The notes beneath the pieces were generated by a model. The model saw nothing but the letters and a program-made list of their open reading frames with translations. It did not search any database and was not told where the DNA came from. From CAVRCA01 sp965218045 (GTDB lineage Bacteria; Pseudomonadota; Alphaproteobacteria; Acetobacterales; Acetobacteraceae), in the NCBI GenBank assembly GCA_965218045.1, contig CBDCJX010000002.1:1-64000 (forward strand): a stretch of 64,000 bases of DNA. Reading direction: 5' to 3'. Both the position numbers and the translations under genes were made by a program. Shown here one piece after another: positions 47,670 to 56,470 of the stretch (positions are counted from its first letter, which is position 1; each line of letters starts with the position of its first letter).

Positions 47670-49109
47670 TCACCCCGCAGCAACCGCCAGCGCGGCGGTG
47701 GTGGTCTGGATGTGGTCGTGGATCTGCGCTGCGGCGTCGCGTCCGTCCTTGATCGCCCAGACCACGAGACTGGCACCGCGCACGATGTCGCCGGCGGCGA
47801 ACACGCCCGGCAGGCTGGTCATGAAGGTGCGGTGATTGATCCGCAACGTGCCCCAGCGAGTCACCTGCAACTCGGGTGTGCCGAACATCACCGGCAAATC
47901 CTCCGGATCGAAGCCGAGCGCCTTGACCACCAGATCGGCCTTCACCGTGAAATGGCTGTTCTCCAGCGGCTCGACCGATTGCCGACCCGATGCGTCGGGC
48001 AGGCCGAGATGCATCCGCACCGCGCGCACGCCGGCGACATGATCGTCGCCGAGAAAAGCCTCGGGGGCGGCGAGCCAGACGTACTCCACGCCCTCCTCCT
48101 CGGCGTTCCGCACCTCCCGCATCGAGCCCGGCATGTTGGCGCGATCGCGCCGATACAAACACTTCACCGATCTGGCACCCTGGCGGACGGCGGTGCGCAC
48201 GCAATCCATCGCGGTATCACCACCGCCGATCACCACCACGTCCTTGCCGGCCGCGTTCAGCGCCCCGGAGTGGAAGTGGGGCACATCATCGCCGAGCCCC
48301 TGACGGTTGGACGTGGTGAGATAATCCATCGCCGTGACGATGCCCGCGAGCCCCGCGCCAGGGCCGCCGATGTCGCGCGCCTTGTAGACGCCGGTGCCGA
48401 TCAGCACGGCGGCGTGCCGGGCGCGCAGGTCGGCCAAGCTGACCTCGCCGCCAATGTCGCAGTTCAGCTCGAAGCGGATGCCGGATTGCTCCAGCAGCTT
48501 CCAGCGTCGCAGCACGATCTCCTTTTCCAGCTTGAAGCCGGGGATGCCGTAGATCATCAGCCCGCCGACCCGGTCGTAGCGGTCGTAGATCGTCACCTGA
48601 TAGCCGTGCCGCCGCAATTGCTCGGCCGCGGCCAACCCGGCCGGTCCGGCGCCGATGATGCCGACGGACTTGTCGAGCTCGAGACGGGGCCGGATCGGCC
48701 GCACCCAGCCGCGATCGAACGCGGTATCGGTTATGTAGCGCTCGACCGCGCCGATGGTGACGCTCTCGAACCCCTTCTCGATGACGCAATTGCCCTCACA
48801 CAAGCGGTCTTGCGGGCAGATCCGGCCGCAGATCTCGGGAAAATTGTTGGTCGCGGAGCTTACTTCGTAGGCTTCCTCCAGCCTGCCATCGGCGGTCAGC
48901 TTCAGCCAGTCGGGAATGTGATTACCAAGCGGGCAGTGGATCGAGCAGAACGGCACGCCGCACTGGCTGCAACGGCTCGATTGCGCGGCGGCCTGCGCTT
49001 GGGCGAACTCGCGGTAGATCTCGTCGAAATCAGCGCTACGCTCGTCAACCTCGCGTTTTTCAGGCGATTGCTGCGGGATGCGGACGAAGCTGAGCATTCG
49101 ATCGGGCAT
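47670..49109 (-). CDS. gltD: glutamate synthase small subunit
   Basis: A 479-residue NADPH-binding subunit that feeds electrons to GltB. The N-terminal [4Fe-4S] cysteines are in 'SRCSQCGVPFCSIHCPLGNH' and 'ICGRICPQDRLCEGNCVIEK'. The FAD loop is 'SVGIIGAGPAGLAAAEQLRR' and the NADPH loop 'VVVIGGGDTAMDCVRTAVRQ'. The C-terminal FAD block 'LPGVFAAGDIVRGASLVVWA' closes it. GGGAGG lies before the ATG at 49109. It is first in the gltDB operon. Confidence 0.97.
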   Translation of the reverse strand: MPDRMLSFVRIPQQSPEKREVDERSADFDEIYREFAQAQAAAQSSRCSQCGVPFCSIHCPLGNHIPDWLKLTADGRLEEAYEVSSATNNFPEICGRICPQDRLCEGNCVIEKGFESVTIGAVERYITDTAFDRGWVRPIRPRLELDKSVGIIGAGPAGLAAAEQLRRHGYQVTIYDRYDRVGGLMIYGIPGFKLEKEIVLRRWKLLEQSGIRFELNCDIGGEVSLADLRARHAAVLIGTGVYKARDIGGPGAGLAGIVTAMDYLTTSNRQGLGDDVPHFHSGALNAAGKDVVVIGGGDTAMDCVRTAVRQGARSVKCLYRRDRANMPGSMREVRNAEEEGVEYVWLAAPEAFLGDDHVAGVRAVRMHLGLPDASGRQSVEPLENSHFTVKADLVVKALGFDPEDLPVMFGTPELQVTRWGTLRINHRTFMTSLPGVFAAGDIVRGASLVVWAIKDGRDAAAQIHDHIQTTTAALAVAAG

Positions 49110-49227
49110 TCGTACCTCCCTGCGCCAACCCTCGCGCGCCGTACGACAACGCGACCGTTCATGCCGTCGCGCGCCGCGTTATATCGTGCCTTGTTATGCG
49201 GCGCGAATCGAATCTCGTGAAAAGGTC

Positions 49228-49233
49228 ATTATA
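49228..49233 (-). promoter_or_regulatory. possible -10 element of gltDB
   Basis: A perfect TATAAT on the minus strand lies about 120 bp before gltD, in a short A+T-rich patch. No good -35 is found at 16-18 bp, so an activator or another element would be needed. Weak evidence. Confidence 0.3.
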
Positions 49234-49287
49234 TCTGTCCTATTCGCAGGCCAGACCATCCGAATGGTTAACGCTCGAGTCGATCGG

Positions 49288-50283
49288 CTAGGGGGGAAGG
49301 TCCGAAGTGGTCCCTTTCAGCTCCTCCGGAAGCACATCGCGCTTGCCGCCGCCGGGCCGGTAGCGCCGCAGGTAGCGCGGCACCACCAGCTCCACCGGTG
49401 TGGGAACGATGCCCAGTTCGGCCAAGCCTGGCACCCCCGGGGGGGCGACGTTGTCTCGCGCGAGCAGCAGCAGCTGATCCTGGGTCAGCAGCTTGCCCGG
49501 CAGGCGCTCCAGCACGCTGGCTTGGAAGCGGGCCAGGCCCGGCGGGATGGTGACCAGGGGCCGCCGCCTTCGCGTCTCGAGCAGGATGTATTCGAGGATC
49601 TCGCGGAAACTCCACACGCGCGGGCCGCCCAGCACATACATCGCGCCCGCCGCGTCGGGGCGGGCGAGGGCGGCCATCGCCGCGTCGGCGACGTCGCCGA
49701 CATAGACCGGCTGGAACCGGGTCTCGCCAGCGATCACCGGCATGATCGGCGAGATCTGCGCCATGCCCGCGAAGCGGTTGAAGAACGCATCCTCCGGGCC
49801 GAACACGATGGACGGGCGCAGGATGGTGGCCAGAGGAAAGCTTGCGCGCACCGCCGTCTCGCCATGCATCTTGCTGGCGGCGTAGGCGCTATCGCTCTCC
49901 GCGTCGGCGCCGTTCGCCGAGACGTGGACCAGCCGCATGACCCCCGCTTGCGTCGCGATCCGGGCGATCCGGCCGGCGCCCTCGGCGTGGATTCGCTCGA
50001 AGTCGCCCTGCCGCTGCTCGGCCAGGATGCCGACCAGGTTGACCGCGACCGAGGCGCCTTCCAGCGCACGGGCCACCGTGGCGTCCTGCGCGATGGAGGC
50101 GAACAGCGGCACGATCTGGCCGACCGCCCCCATGGGCTTGAGGAACAGCGCGGCTTCGGGGTCACGCACCGCGACGCGCACGATATAGCCGCGTTGCGCC
50201 AGCCGCTTGACCACGTAGCGGCCGACGAAGCCGGAGCCGCCAAAAACTGCCGCCACGCTCCGCGTCTTCGCCGATGCGACCAT
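49288..50283 (-). CDS. NDUFA9-like complex I-associated SDR family protein
   Basis: A 331-residue atypical SDR. The nucleotide loop is 'VAAVFGGSGFVGRYVVKRLA' and 'LVHVSANGADAESDSAYAAS' with 'KMHGE' gives the SDR catalytic area. 'ILRPSIVFGPEDAFFNRFA' and 'PVIAGETRFQPVYVGDVADA' are characteristic of NDUFA9 homologs, an accessory subunit of respiratory complex I in mitochondria and Alphaproteobacteria. No other nuo genes are in the window. Catalytic activity is not established for this family. Confidence 0.88.
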   Translation of the reverse strand: MVASAKTRSVAAVFGGSGFVGRYVVKRLAQRGYIVRVAVRDPEAALFLKPMGAVGQIVPLFASIAQDATVARALEGASVAVNLVGILAEQRQGDFERIHAEGAGRIARIATQAGVMRLVHVSANGADAESDSAYAASKMHGETAVRASFPLATILRPSIVFGPEDAFFNRFAGMAQISPIMPVIAGETRFQPVYVGDVADAAMAALARPDAAGAMYVLGGPRVWSFREILEYILLETRRRRPLVTIPPGLARFQASVLERLPGKLLTQDQLLLLARDNVAPPGVPGLAELGIVPTPVELVVPRYLRRYRPGGGKRDVLPEELKGTTSDLPP

Positions 50284-50351
50284 GTCGAACCGCTTCCTTT
50301 TGCTGCACCCTTGATATGGGGCATGATCCCGTGCCTCAAGCCGCTTGCTGG

Positions 50352-50380
50352 TTGACGGGCCGGGGCGTCGGGTCTACATC
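50352..50380 (+). promoter_or_regulatory. possible tRNA-Leu promoter
   Basis: TTGACG (50352-50357), 17 bp, then TACATC (50375-50380). The -35 matches five of six, the -10 three of six. The predicted start is about 40 bp before the tRNA. Confidence 0.4.
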
Positions 50381-50427
50381 GCCCGGCCACCCGACGCCCC
50401 GCTCGCTCGCGCGGGGTTGCAGCCCGT

Positions 50428-50514
50428 GCCCAGGTGGCGGAATTGGTAGACGCGCAGGTTTCAGGTACCTGTGGCCGCAAGGTCGTGGAAGTTCGAGTCT
50501 TCTCCTGGGCACCA
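50428..50514 (+). tRNA. tRNA-Leu (CAG anticodon), CCA encoded
   Basis: A complete class II tRNA of 87 nt with the encoded CCA at 50512-50514. The acceptor stem pairs GCCCAGG with CCTGGGC. The anticodon stem CAGGT/ACCTG holds the loop TTCAGGT, giving anticodon CAG. A long variable arm (GGCCGCAAGGTC) and the T-loop TTCGAGT are present. It reads CUG, a very common Leu codon in this G+C-rich genome. Confidence 0.96.
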
Positions 50515-50576
50515 TGGCAAGCTTTGGCGGACGCTGAACCTGGCATCCGCGACCCCGCCGAAGGAAGGCACGCAGC

Positions 50577-51233
50577 TTGAGCGGGATCACCCAGTTCATG
50601 CCCAACGCCACCATCCACCTGCATCGCCACGACCTGCCCGAAACCGTCGACCTCGGCGCAGTGGTGGCGGTCGACACCGAGACGATGGGCCTCAATCCGC
50701 ACCGCGACCGGCTCTGCCTGGTGCAGCTCTCGTCCGGCGACGGGCACGCGCACCTGGTCCAGCTGATTCCCGCGTCCCTCGGCGGCAACGGCTTCGATTG
50801 TCCCAATTTGCGGCGCCAGCTGGCTTCGCCGGCGGTGACCAAGCTGATGCATTTCGCCCGCTTCGACGTCGCGGTGCTGCAACACAGCCTCGGGATCACC
50901 GTCGCGCCGGTGCGCTGCACCAAGATCGCGGCCAAGCTGGTGCGCACCTTCACCGACCGGCACGGGCTGAAGGACCTGTGCAAGGAACTGCTCGGGGTCG
51001 AGCTTTCGAAGCAGCAGCAGACCTCGGATTGGGGCGCTGTCGAGCTGAGCTCGGAGCAGCTCGCCTATGCCGCGTCGGACGTGCTCCACCTGCACGCGCT
51101 CTGGGCCAAGCTCGAGGCGCTGCTGCGCCGCGAGGACCGGCTCGCGCTGGCCGAGGACTGCTTCGCGTTCCTGCCCGCGAGAGGCAAGCTCGATGTTCTC
51201 GGATACGATGAACCCGACATTTTTAACCATTGA
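50577..51233 (+). CDS. rnd: ribonuclease D-like 3'-5' exonuclease
   Basis: A 218-residue DEDDy exonuclease of the short RNase D type, with no HRDC domain. Exo I is 'VVAVDTETMGLNPHRDRLCL', Exo II 'LMHFARFDVAVLQHSLG' and Exo III 'EQLAYAASDVLHLHALWAKL' with the Tyr/Asp pair. It trims tRNA and other small RNA 3' ends. TTG 50577 is 8 nt after AAGGAAGG, so I take it as the start; ATG 50598 is the alternative. It lies just after tRNA-Leu. Confidence 0.9.
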   Translation: MSGITQFMPNATIHLHRHDLPETVDLGAVVAVDTETMGLNPHRDRLCLVQLSSGDGHAHLVQLIPASLGGNGFDCPNLRRQLASPAVTKLMHFARFDVAVLQHSLGITVAPVRCTKIAAKLVRTFTDRHGLKDLCKELLGVELSKQQQTSDWGAVELSSEQLAYAASDVLHLHALWAKLEALLRREDRLALAEDCFAFLPARGKLDVLGYDEPDIFNH

Positions 51234-51275
51234 TTAGGCTCGCCTTATCCTCTGTGGCATCGCGCGCGGCTGGAT

Positions 51276-51292
51276 TTGGCACGGTTTTTGTC
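51276..51292 (+). promoter_or_regulatory. sigma-54-like -24/-12 element upstream of kdsD
   Basis: TTGGCACGGTTTTTGTC fits the consensus YTGGCACGRNNNTTGCW except at the last two positions: GG (51278-51279) and GT (51290-51291) are 12 bp apart as required, but the -12 GC is GT. It is about 90 bp before kdsD, in a run of genes that leads to rpoN. The -12 mismatch makes function uncertain. Confidence 0.35.
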
Positions 51293-51382
51293 CGGATTGG
51301 GCCAATTCAATCGCCCGCAGCGTTGACCGTGCCGGCGCGGGTGCCCATACAGGGTTGGTGGCAAAGAAAGCCCGGCGGACCG

Positions 51383-52378
51383 ATGGATACGACAATGCCT
51401 GCCCTGCTGGCCTGCGAAGCGGATGTCCTCGCGGTCGGCCGATCGGTGCTCCGCATCGAGGCGGAAGGGTTGCAGGCGCTCGCCCGCGCGCTCGACACCG
51501 GCTTCGCGACCGCGATCGAGCTGCTGGCGCGTACCACCGGTCGGGTGGTCGTCTCCGGCATGGGCAAGTCGGGGCATGTCGCTCGCAAGGTGGCCGCGAC
51601 CCTGGCCTCGACCGGCACGCCTTCCTTGTTCGTCCACCCGGCCGAGGCGTCGCACGGCGATCTCGGCATGATCGTCCCGGGTGACGCCGTGCTGGCCGTG
51701 TCCAATTCCGGCGAGACCGCCGAACTAGCCGACCTGGTCGCCCACGCGCGCCGGTTCGGCCTGCCGCTGATCGCGATGACCGCCCGCGCCGGCTCGACCC
51801 TGGCCGACGCCGCGGACGTCGCCTTGTTGCTCCCCGAGGCCGCCGAAGCCTGCCCGATGGGCTTGGCGCCCACCACCAGCACGGCGATGCAGATGGCGCT
51901 GGGCGACGCGCTCGCGGTGGCGCTGCTCACCCGGCGCGGCTTCACCGCGGCGGAGTTTCGCCAGTTCCATCCCGGCGGGCGACTCGGGGCGCGCCTGCGC
52001 CGGGTGCGCGACGTGATGCACATCGGCGACGCCATGCCGCTCACCGGCCCCGATACCTCGATGGACCAGGCGCTGCTGCTGATGACTGAGAAGCGCTTCG
52101 GCTGCCTCGGCATCGTCGATGAAGCGGGACGCCTGTGCGGCATCGTCACCGACGGCGACCTCCGCCGCGCGATGGGGCCGGACCTGCTGGGCCGCCGCGC
52201 CGGCGCGGTGGCCAATCCGGCGCCGCTCACCATCAGCCCGGACGCGCTCGCGGCCGAGGCGCTGCGTACCATGACCACGCGGGATCGGCCGATCACCACC
52301 CTGTTCGCCGTCGAGGCGGCAGGCGTGCCGGTCGGCATCGTGCATATCCACGACCTGTTGCGCGCGGGTGTGGCATGA
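51383..52378 (+). CDS. kdsD: arabinose-5-phosphate isomerase (KpsF/GutQ family)
   Basis: A 331-residue isomerase that turns ribulose-5-phosphate into arabinose-5-phosphate, the first step of Kdo synthesis for lipopolysaccharide. The SIS domain has 'GRVVVSGMGKSGHVARKVAA', 'TGTPSLFVHPAEASHGDLGM' and 'VLAVSNSGETAELADLV'. Two CBS domains follow from about residue 210 ('KRFGCLGIVDEAGRLCGIVT', 'TTLFAVEAAGVPVGIVHIHD'). Start ATG 51383; ATG 51395 is possible. The stop overlaps lptC (ATGA). Confidence 0.93.
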   Translation: MDTTMPALLACEADVLAVGRSVLRIEAEGLQALARALDTGFATAIELLARTTGRVVVSGMGKSGHVARKVAATLASTGTPSLFVHPAEASHGDLGMIVPGDAVLAVSNSGETAELADLVAHARRFGLPLIAMTARAGSTLADAADVALLLPEAAEACPMGLAPTTSTAMQMALGDALAVALLTRRGFTAAEFRQFHPGGRLGARLRRVRDVMHIGDAMPLTGPDTSMDQALLLMTEKRFGCLGIVDEAGRLCGIVTDGDLRRAMGPDLLGRRAGAVANPAPLTISPDALAAEALRTMTTRDRPITTLFAVEAAGVPVGIVHIHDLLRAGVA

Positions 52379-53046
52379 CGGTGCCGGCCTCGACCGATCG
52401 GCGGCCCGGCGAGCGGCTGCTCTCCGCCACCACCGCGCGCGTCCACCGCCCGCTCACGCCGGGCGGCATCGCGCGCCGACGCTTCCTGGTCACCGCCACC
52501 AAGTGGCTGCTGCCGGTGTTCGCCTTGGCGCTGCTCTCCAGCATCGCACTCTGGCCCGAGCTGGATCGCGCCACCGACCAGGCACGGGTCGCGTTCCGCC
52601 GCCTCGCCGGCACGGTCGACGGCGCCCATCTGCGCGATGCCCGCTATCATGGCGTCGACGAGAAAAACCGTCCCTACACCATCACCGCGGCCACCGCCGT
52701 CGAGGTCGACCAGGACCGGATCAACCTCACCCTGCCGAAGGGCGACGTGACCCTCGACAACGGCACCTGGCTGATGGTCGACGCCAAGCAGGGCGTGTTC
52801 ATCCAGCGCCAGAACCTGCTCGACCTGTCGGGCGACGTGCTGCTGTATCGCGACGACGGCACCACCTTGCGCACCCAGAGCGCCACCATCGATCTCAAGG
52901 TCGGCGCCGCCACCAGCGCGGTGAGCGTGCATGCCGAGGGGCCGTTCGGCGTGCTCGACGCGACCGGCTTCACCCTCACCGACAAGGGCGCCGTCGTGCA
53001 GTTCCCCGGCCCCGCGCGGCTGGTGATGAACGCGGCGCAGCCATGA
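52375..53046 (+). CDS. lptC: LPS export ABC transporter periplasmic protein LptC
   Basis: A 223-residue bitopic protein. One membrane helix ('WLLPVFALALLSSIALWPEL', residues about 42-61) is followed by a periplasmic beta-jellyroll with 'DEKNRPYTITAATAVEVD' and 'LLDLSGDVLLYRDDGTTLRT'. LptC hands lipopolysaccharide from LptBFG to LptA. It overlaps kdsD and lptA by 4 bp at each end. Confidence 0.9.
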   Translation: MTVPASTDRRPGERLLSATTARVHRPLTPGGIARRRFLVTATKWLLPVFALALLSSIALWPELDRATDQARVAFRRLAGTVDGAHLRDARYHGVDEKNRPYTITAATAVEVDQDRINLTLPKGDVTLDNGTWLMVDAKQGVFIQRQNLLDLSGDVLLYRDDGTTLRTQSATIDLKVGAATSAVSVHAEGPFGVLDATGFTLTDKGAVVQFPGPARLVMNAAQP

Positions 53047-54080
53047 GGCGGGCCGGTTTGCTGCTCGGCCTCGGCCTGCTGCTGGCGCGGCCCGCCGGGG
53101 CGCAGCCGCTCGACATGGCGCATGGCGGTCCGATCGCGGTGACCGCGCAGGACGGGCTCGAGTGGCGGCAGAGCGAGCAGGTGGTGATCGCGCGCGGCGA
53201 TGCCCGCGCCACGCGGGGCAACGTGACCGTGGTCGCCGACCGACTGATCGCCCATTACCGCAAGAAGCCGGGGGCGGGCCCGGCGCCATCGCCCAAGCCC
53301 GACGGCGAGGGCGGCGCGACCATCGGCGAGGGCGACACCTCGGGCAACGAGATCTTTCGGGTCGAGGCCGAGGGCCATGTGCACATCTTCACCCCGACCG
53401 ATCACGCCGAGGCCGATCGCGCGGTGTACGACCTCGACCAGGCGGTGCTGGTGATGACCGGCCGCAATCTGCGGCTCACCACGCCGAGCGACGTGCTCAC
53501 CGCTCGCGACGACATGGAATACTGGGCGCAGAAGCACATGGCGGTGGCGCGCGGCGAGGCGGTCGTGGTGACCAATGACGGCCGACGGCTCGCCGCCGAC
53601 ACGCTGGTCGCCTATACTGCAGAGGGCCAGTCCGTCCCGGCCGCGGCCGGCAAGACAGCTTCTCCGCCGGCGGCGACCAAGGCGGCGGCCGTCGCCCCGT
53701 CCGGAGAGCCCAAGACAACCCCTCCAGGGGCGGCAAAGCCACCGGACGACCCGCTCGCCGCTTCCGGCAAGCTGCAGCGGGTGGAGGGCTTCGGCCACGT
53801 CTCGGTGCGCACCGCGACCGAGACGGTCACCGGCGATCGCGCGGTCTACACGCCCGACAGCGGCATTGCCCGGCTCGTCGGCAATGTGCGTATCACCAGG
53901 GGCCAGAACCAGCTGAATGGAGCAGAAGCGGACGTGAACCTGCGAACCGGCATTTCCCGTTTGATCTCCGGCAGCGCCGGGCGAGTACAGGGCCTGGTGG
54001 TGCCGAACGACGCACAAGCGGCGACCGGTGGCGGCGCGCCCGCCCCGGCCAAGGCGAAGCAGCCGAAGGCGGGCCGATGA
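53043..54080 (+). CDS. lptA: LptA/OstA family LPS transport protein, long form
   Basis: A 345-residue periplasmic protein with a signal peptide (MRRAGLLLGLGLLLARPAGA). OstA-like beta-jellyroll repeats bridge the periplasm and carry LPS. The first lobe includes 'EQVVIARGDARATRGNVTVV' and 'RVEAEGHVHIFTPTDHAEAD'. The second includes 'VEGFGHVSVRTATETVTGDR' and 'GNVRITRGQNQLNGAEADVN'. Between them lies an Ala/Pro/Thr-rich segment (about residues 200-237), which makes the protein much longer than the usual 180-200 residues. It overlaps lptC and lptB. Confidence 0.9.
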   Translation: MRRAGLLLGLGLLLARPAGAQPLDMAHGGPIAVTAQDGLEWRQSEQVVIARGDARATRGNVTVVADRLIAHYRKKPGAGPAPSPKPDGEGGATIGEGDTSGNEIFRVEAEGHVHIFTPTDHAEADRAVYDLDQAVLVMTGRNLRLTTPSDVLTARDDMEYWAQKHMAVARGEAVVVTNDGRRLAADTLVAYTAEGQSVPAAAGKTASPPAATKAAAVAPSGEPKTTPPGAAKPPDDPLAASGKLQRVEGFGHVSVRTATETVTGDRAVYTPDSGIARLVGNVRITRGQNQLNGAEADVNLRTGISRLISGSAGRVQGLVVPNDAQAATGGGAPAPAKAKQPKAGR

Positions 54081-54844
54081 CGGTGCAGCAACGGCCGGCC
54101 GCGTTGCGTGTGCTGCAAGGCGGGGCCGGCCTGGTCGCGCGCGGCGTGGGCAAGACCTACCGCAAGCGCCCGGTGGTGCGGAACGTCTCGATCAATGTCC
54201 GCCGCGGCGAGGCGGTCGGGCTGCTCGGCCCGAACGGCGCCGGCAAGACCACGACGTTCTACATGATCGTCGGCCTGGTGCGGCCCGACACCGGCGCGAT
54301 CAGCCTGGACGGGGCCGACATCACCACGCTGCCGATGTATCGCCGGGCGCGGCTCGGCATCGGCTACCTGCCGCAGGAGGCCAGCGTGTTCCGTGGCCTC
54401 AATGTCGAGCAGAACGTGATGGCGGCGCTGGAGGCGGTGGAGCCCGATCCGGACCGGCGCCGGATGATCCTCGACGAGCTGCTGGCTGAATTCGGCATCG
54501 CCCATCTGCGACGCACCCCGGCGCTGGCGCTTTCCGGCGGCGAGCGGCGGCGGGTGGAGATCGCGCGGGCGCTGGCCTCGCAGCCCGGCTACATCCTGCT
54601 CGACGAGCCGCTCGCCGGCATCGACCCGATCGCGGTGAGCGAGATCCGCCAGCTCGTCTCGCACCTGAAGGATCGCGGCATCGGCGTGCTGATCACCGAT
54701 CACAACGTCCGCGAGACGCTGGAGATCATCGATCGGGCCTACATCATGCACGACGGCCAGGTGCTGATGGAGGGCCGGCCCAAGGAAGTGGTCGCGCACG
54801 AGGATGTGCGCCGCGTGTACCTGGGGGAAAGGTTCAGCCTGTAG
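54077..54844 (+). CDS. lptB: LPS export ABC transporter ATP-binding protein
   Basis: A 255-residue ABC ATPase that powers LPS extraction with LptFG. Walker A is 'GLLGPNGAGKTTTFYMIVGL', the Q-loop 'GIGYLPQEASVFRGLNVEQN', the signature 'ALSGGERRRVEIARAL' and Walker B 'YILLDEPLAGIDP'. The switch His is in 'VLITDHNVRETLEIIDRAY'. It follows lptA with a 4-bp overlap and precedes rpoN by 84 bp. Confidence 0.97.
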   Translation: MTVQQRPAALRVLQGGAGLVARGVGKTYRKRPVVRNVSINVRRGEAVGLLGPNGAGKTTTFYMIVGLVRPDTGAISLDGADITTLPMYRRARLGIGYLPQEASVFRGLNVEQNVMAALEAVEPDPDRRRMILDELLAEFGIAHLRRTPALALSGGERRRVEIARALASQPGYILLDEPLAGIDPIAVSEIRQLVSHLKDRGIGVLITDHNVRETLEIIDRAYIMHDGQVLMEGRPKEVVAHEDVRRVYLGERFSL

Positions 54845-54928
54845 ATCGGGTGGCATGGATTGCACGCGCATCAGCAAGAGATCGACGCCACGTAACGACC
54901 CGGCCTGCCGGTCGCGGGGGGCCTGACC

Positions 54929-56431
54929 ATGGCGCTGGGCCCACGCCTCGAGTTCCGCCAGACCCAATCGCTGGTGATGACGCCGCAGCTGCGTCAGGCG
55001 ATCAAGCTGCTGCAATTCTCCAACCAGGAAGTCATCGCCTTCGTCGAACAGGAGCTCGAGCGCAATCCGCTGCTGGAGCGCGACGAGGTTTCGGATCGGG
55101 TGACGGTGGAGGCCGCCGCGCCGGATCAGCGTCCGGAACGCGCCGCCGGCGAGCCCGACGCGGCCGACCAGGCGCGCGCCGGGACATTGCCGGAGCAAGG
55201 CGCTGATCCGCTCGATGTCGGCGAGCTAGCCGAGCGTTACGACGCCGGGGGTCCGTCGGATGGCGGCCCGGGGGCGTTCCCGGGCAACGGTCGTGGCGGC
55301 GCGCACGATTTCGACCAGGAGGGGCGGGACGTGCAGGAGATGGCGGAGAACCCGCCGACCCTGCGCGAGCAGCTGGGCGAGCAGCTCCGACTGAGCTTCC
55401 CCGACCCGATCGACCGCATGATCGGGGCGCATCTGATCGCCTTGCTGTCACCCGCCGGGCGGCTCACCGCCGAGCCCGCGGCGGTCGCGCGGGCGATGGG
55501 CATCCCGTTCGAGCGGGTCGAGGCGGTGCGCGGGCGCATGATGCGCTTCGACCCGGTCGGCCTGTTCGCGCGCGACCTGCGGGAGTGCCTGGCGGTGCAG
55601 CTGGCGGAGCAGGACCGGCTCGATCCGGCGATGGCGACGATGCTCGACAATCTCGATGCGCTGGCCCGGCGCGACCTGCGCCACCTGATGGTGGTGTGCG
55701 GCGTCGACGCCGAGGACATCGTCGACATGATCGCCGAGATCCGCAAGCTCGACCCGAAGCCGGGTGCCGCCTTCGAGCACGCGCCGTTGCAGACGGTGAT
55801 CCCCGACGTGCTGATGCGGGCCAATCCGGACGGCACCTGGCTGCTGGAGCTCAACCCCGAGACCTTGCCGCGCGTGCTGGTCAATCAGAGCTTCTATGCG
55901 AAAGTGACGCCCCGGGCGCCGCGTGAGACACGCGCGTTCCTCTCCGAGCAGTTGCAGACCGCGAACTGGCTGGTGAAGTCGTTGCAGCAGCGCGCGCACA
56001 CCATCCTGAAGGTCGCCACCGAGATCATGCTGCAGCAGGAGGGCTTCCTGCGCCACGGGGTCGCGCATCTGCGACCGATCATCCTGCGCGACATCGCCGA
56101 GGCGGTGGAGATGCACGAGAGCACGGTCAGCCGGGTCACCGCCAACAAGTACATCGCCACGCCGCGCGGGACCTTCGAGCTGAAATATTTCTTCACCACC
56201 GCGATCGCCGGCATCTCGGGCGAGACCTACAGCGCCGAGGCCATCCGGCACCGGATTCGCGGCATGATCGGCGCGGAACGCGCGGAATCGGTGCTCTCCG
56301 ATGACGCGATCGTTCTCGTCCTGCGCGGAGAGGGCGTGGACATCGCGCGCCGGACCGTGGCCAAATACCGCGAGGCGCTGCGGATTCCGAGTTCCGTGCA
56401 GCGCAAGCGGGAGAAAGCCGTTCCAGCCTGA
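54929..56431 (+). CDS. rpoN: RNA polymerase sigma-54 factor
   Basis: A 500-residue sigma-54. Region I is at the N-terminus ('LEFRQTQSLVMTPQLRQAI', rich in Gln/Leu). The core-binding and DNA-binding parts follow, with the helix-turn-helix near 'HESTVSRVTANKYIATPRG' and the RpoN box 'ARRTVAKYREALRIPSSVQR' at the end. It directs -24/-12 promoters for nitrogen, motility and other regulons. It follows lptB, the usual order in Proteobacteria, and precedes hpf by 39 bp. Confidence 0.96.
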   Translation: MALGPRLEFRQTQSLVMTPQLRQAIKLLQFSNQEVIAFVEQELERNPLLERDEVSDRVTVEAAAPDQRPERAAGEPDAADQARAGTLPEQGADPLDVGELAERYDAGGPSDGGPGAFPGNGRGGAHDFDQEGRDVQEMAENPPTLREQLGEQLRLSFPDPIDRMIGAHLIALLSPAGRLTAEPAAVARAMGIPFERVEAVRGRMMRFDPVGLFARDLRECLAVQLAEQDRLDPAMATMLDNLDALARRDLRHLMVVCGVDAEDIVDMIAEIRKLDPKPGAAFEHAPLQTVIPDVLMRANPDGTWLLELNPETLPRVLVNQSFYAKVTPRAPRETRAFLSEQLQTANWLVKSLQQRAHTILKVATEIMLQQEGFLRHGVAHLRPIILRDIAEAVEMHESTVSRVTANKYIATPRGTFELKYFFTTAIAGISGETYSAEAIRHRIRGMIGAERAESVLSDDAIVLVLRGEGVDIARRTVAKYREALRIPSSVQRKREKAVPA

Positions 56432-56470
56432 AGCGCGGCCTGCGTCGCGCAACCTGTTTAGGGGGAGGCA

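Noticed and set aside
49110..49287. GGCACGA upstream of gltD as a sigma-54 -24 element
   Set aside because: No TTGC-type -12 box at the required spacing.
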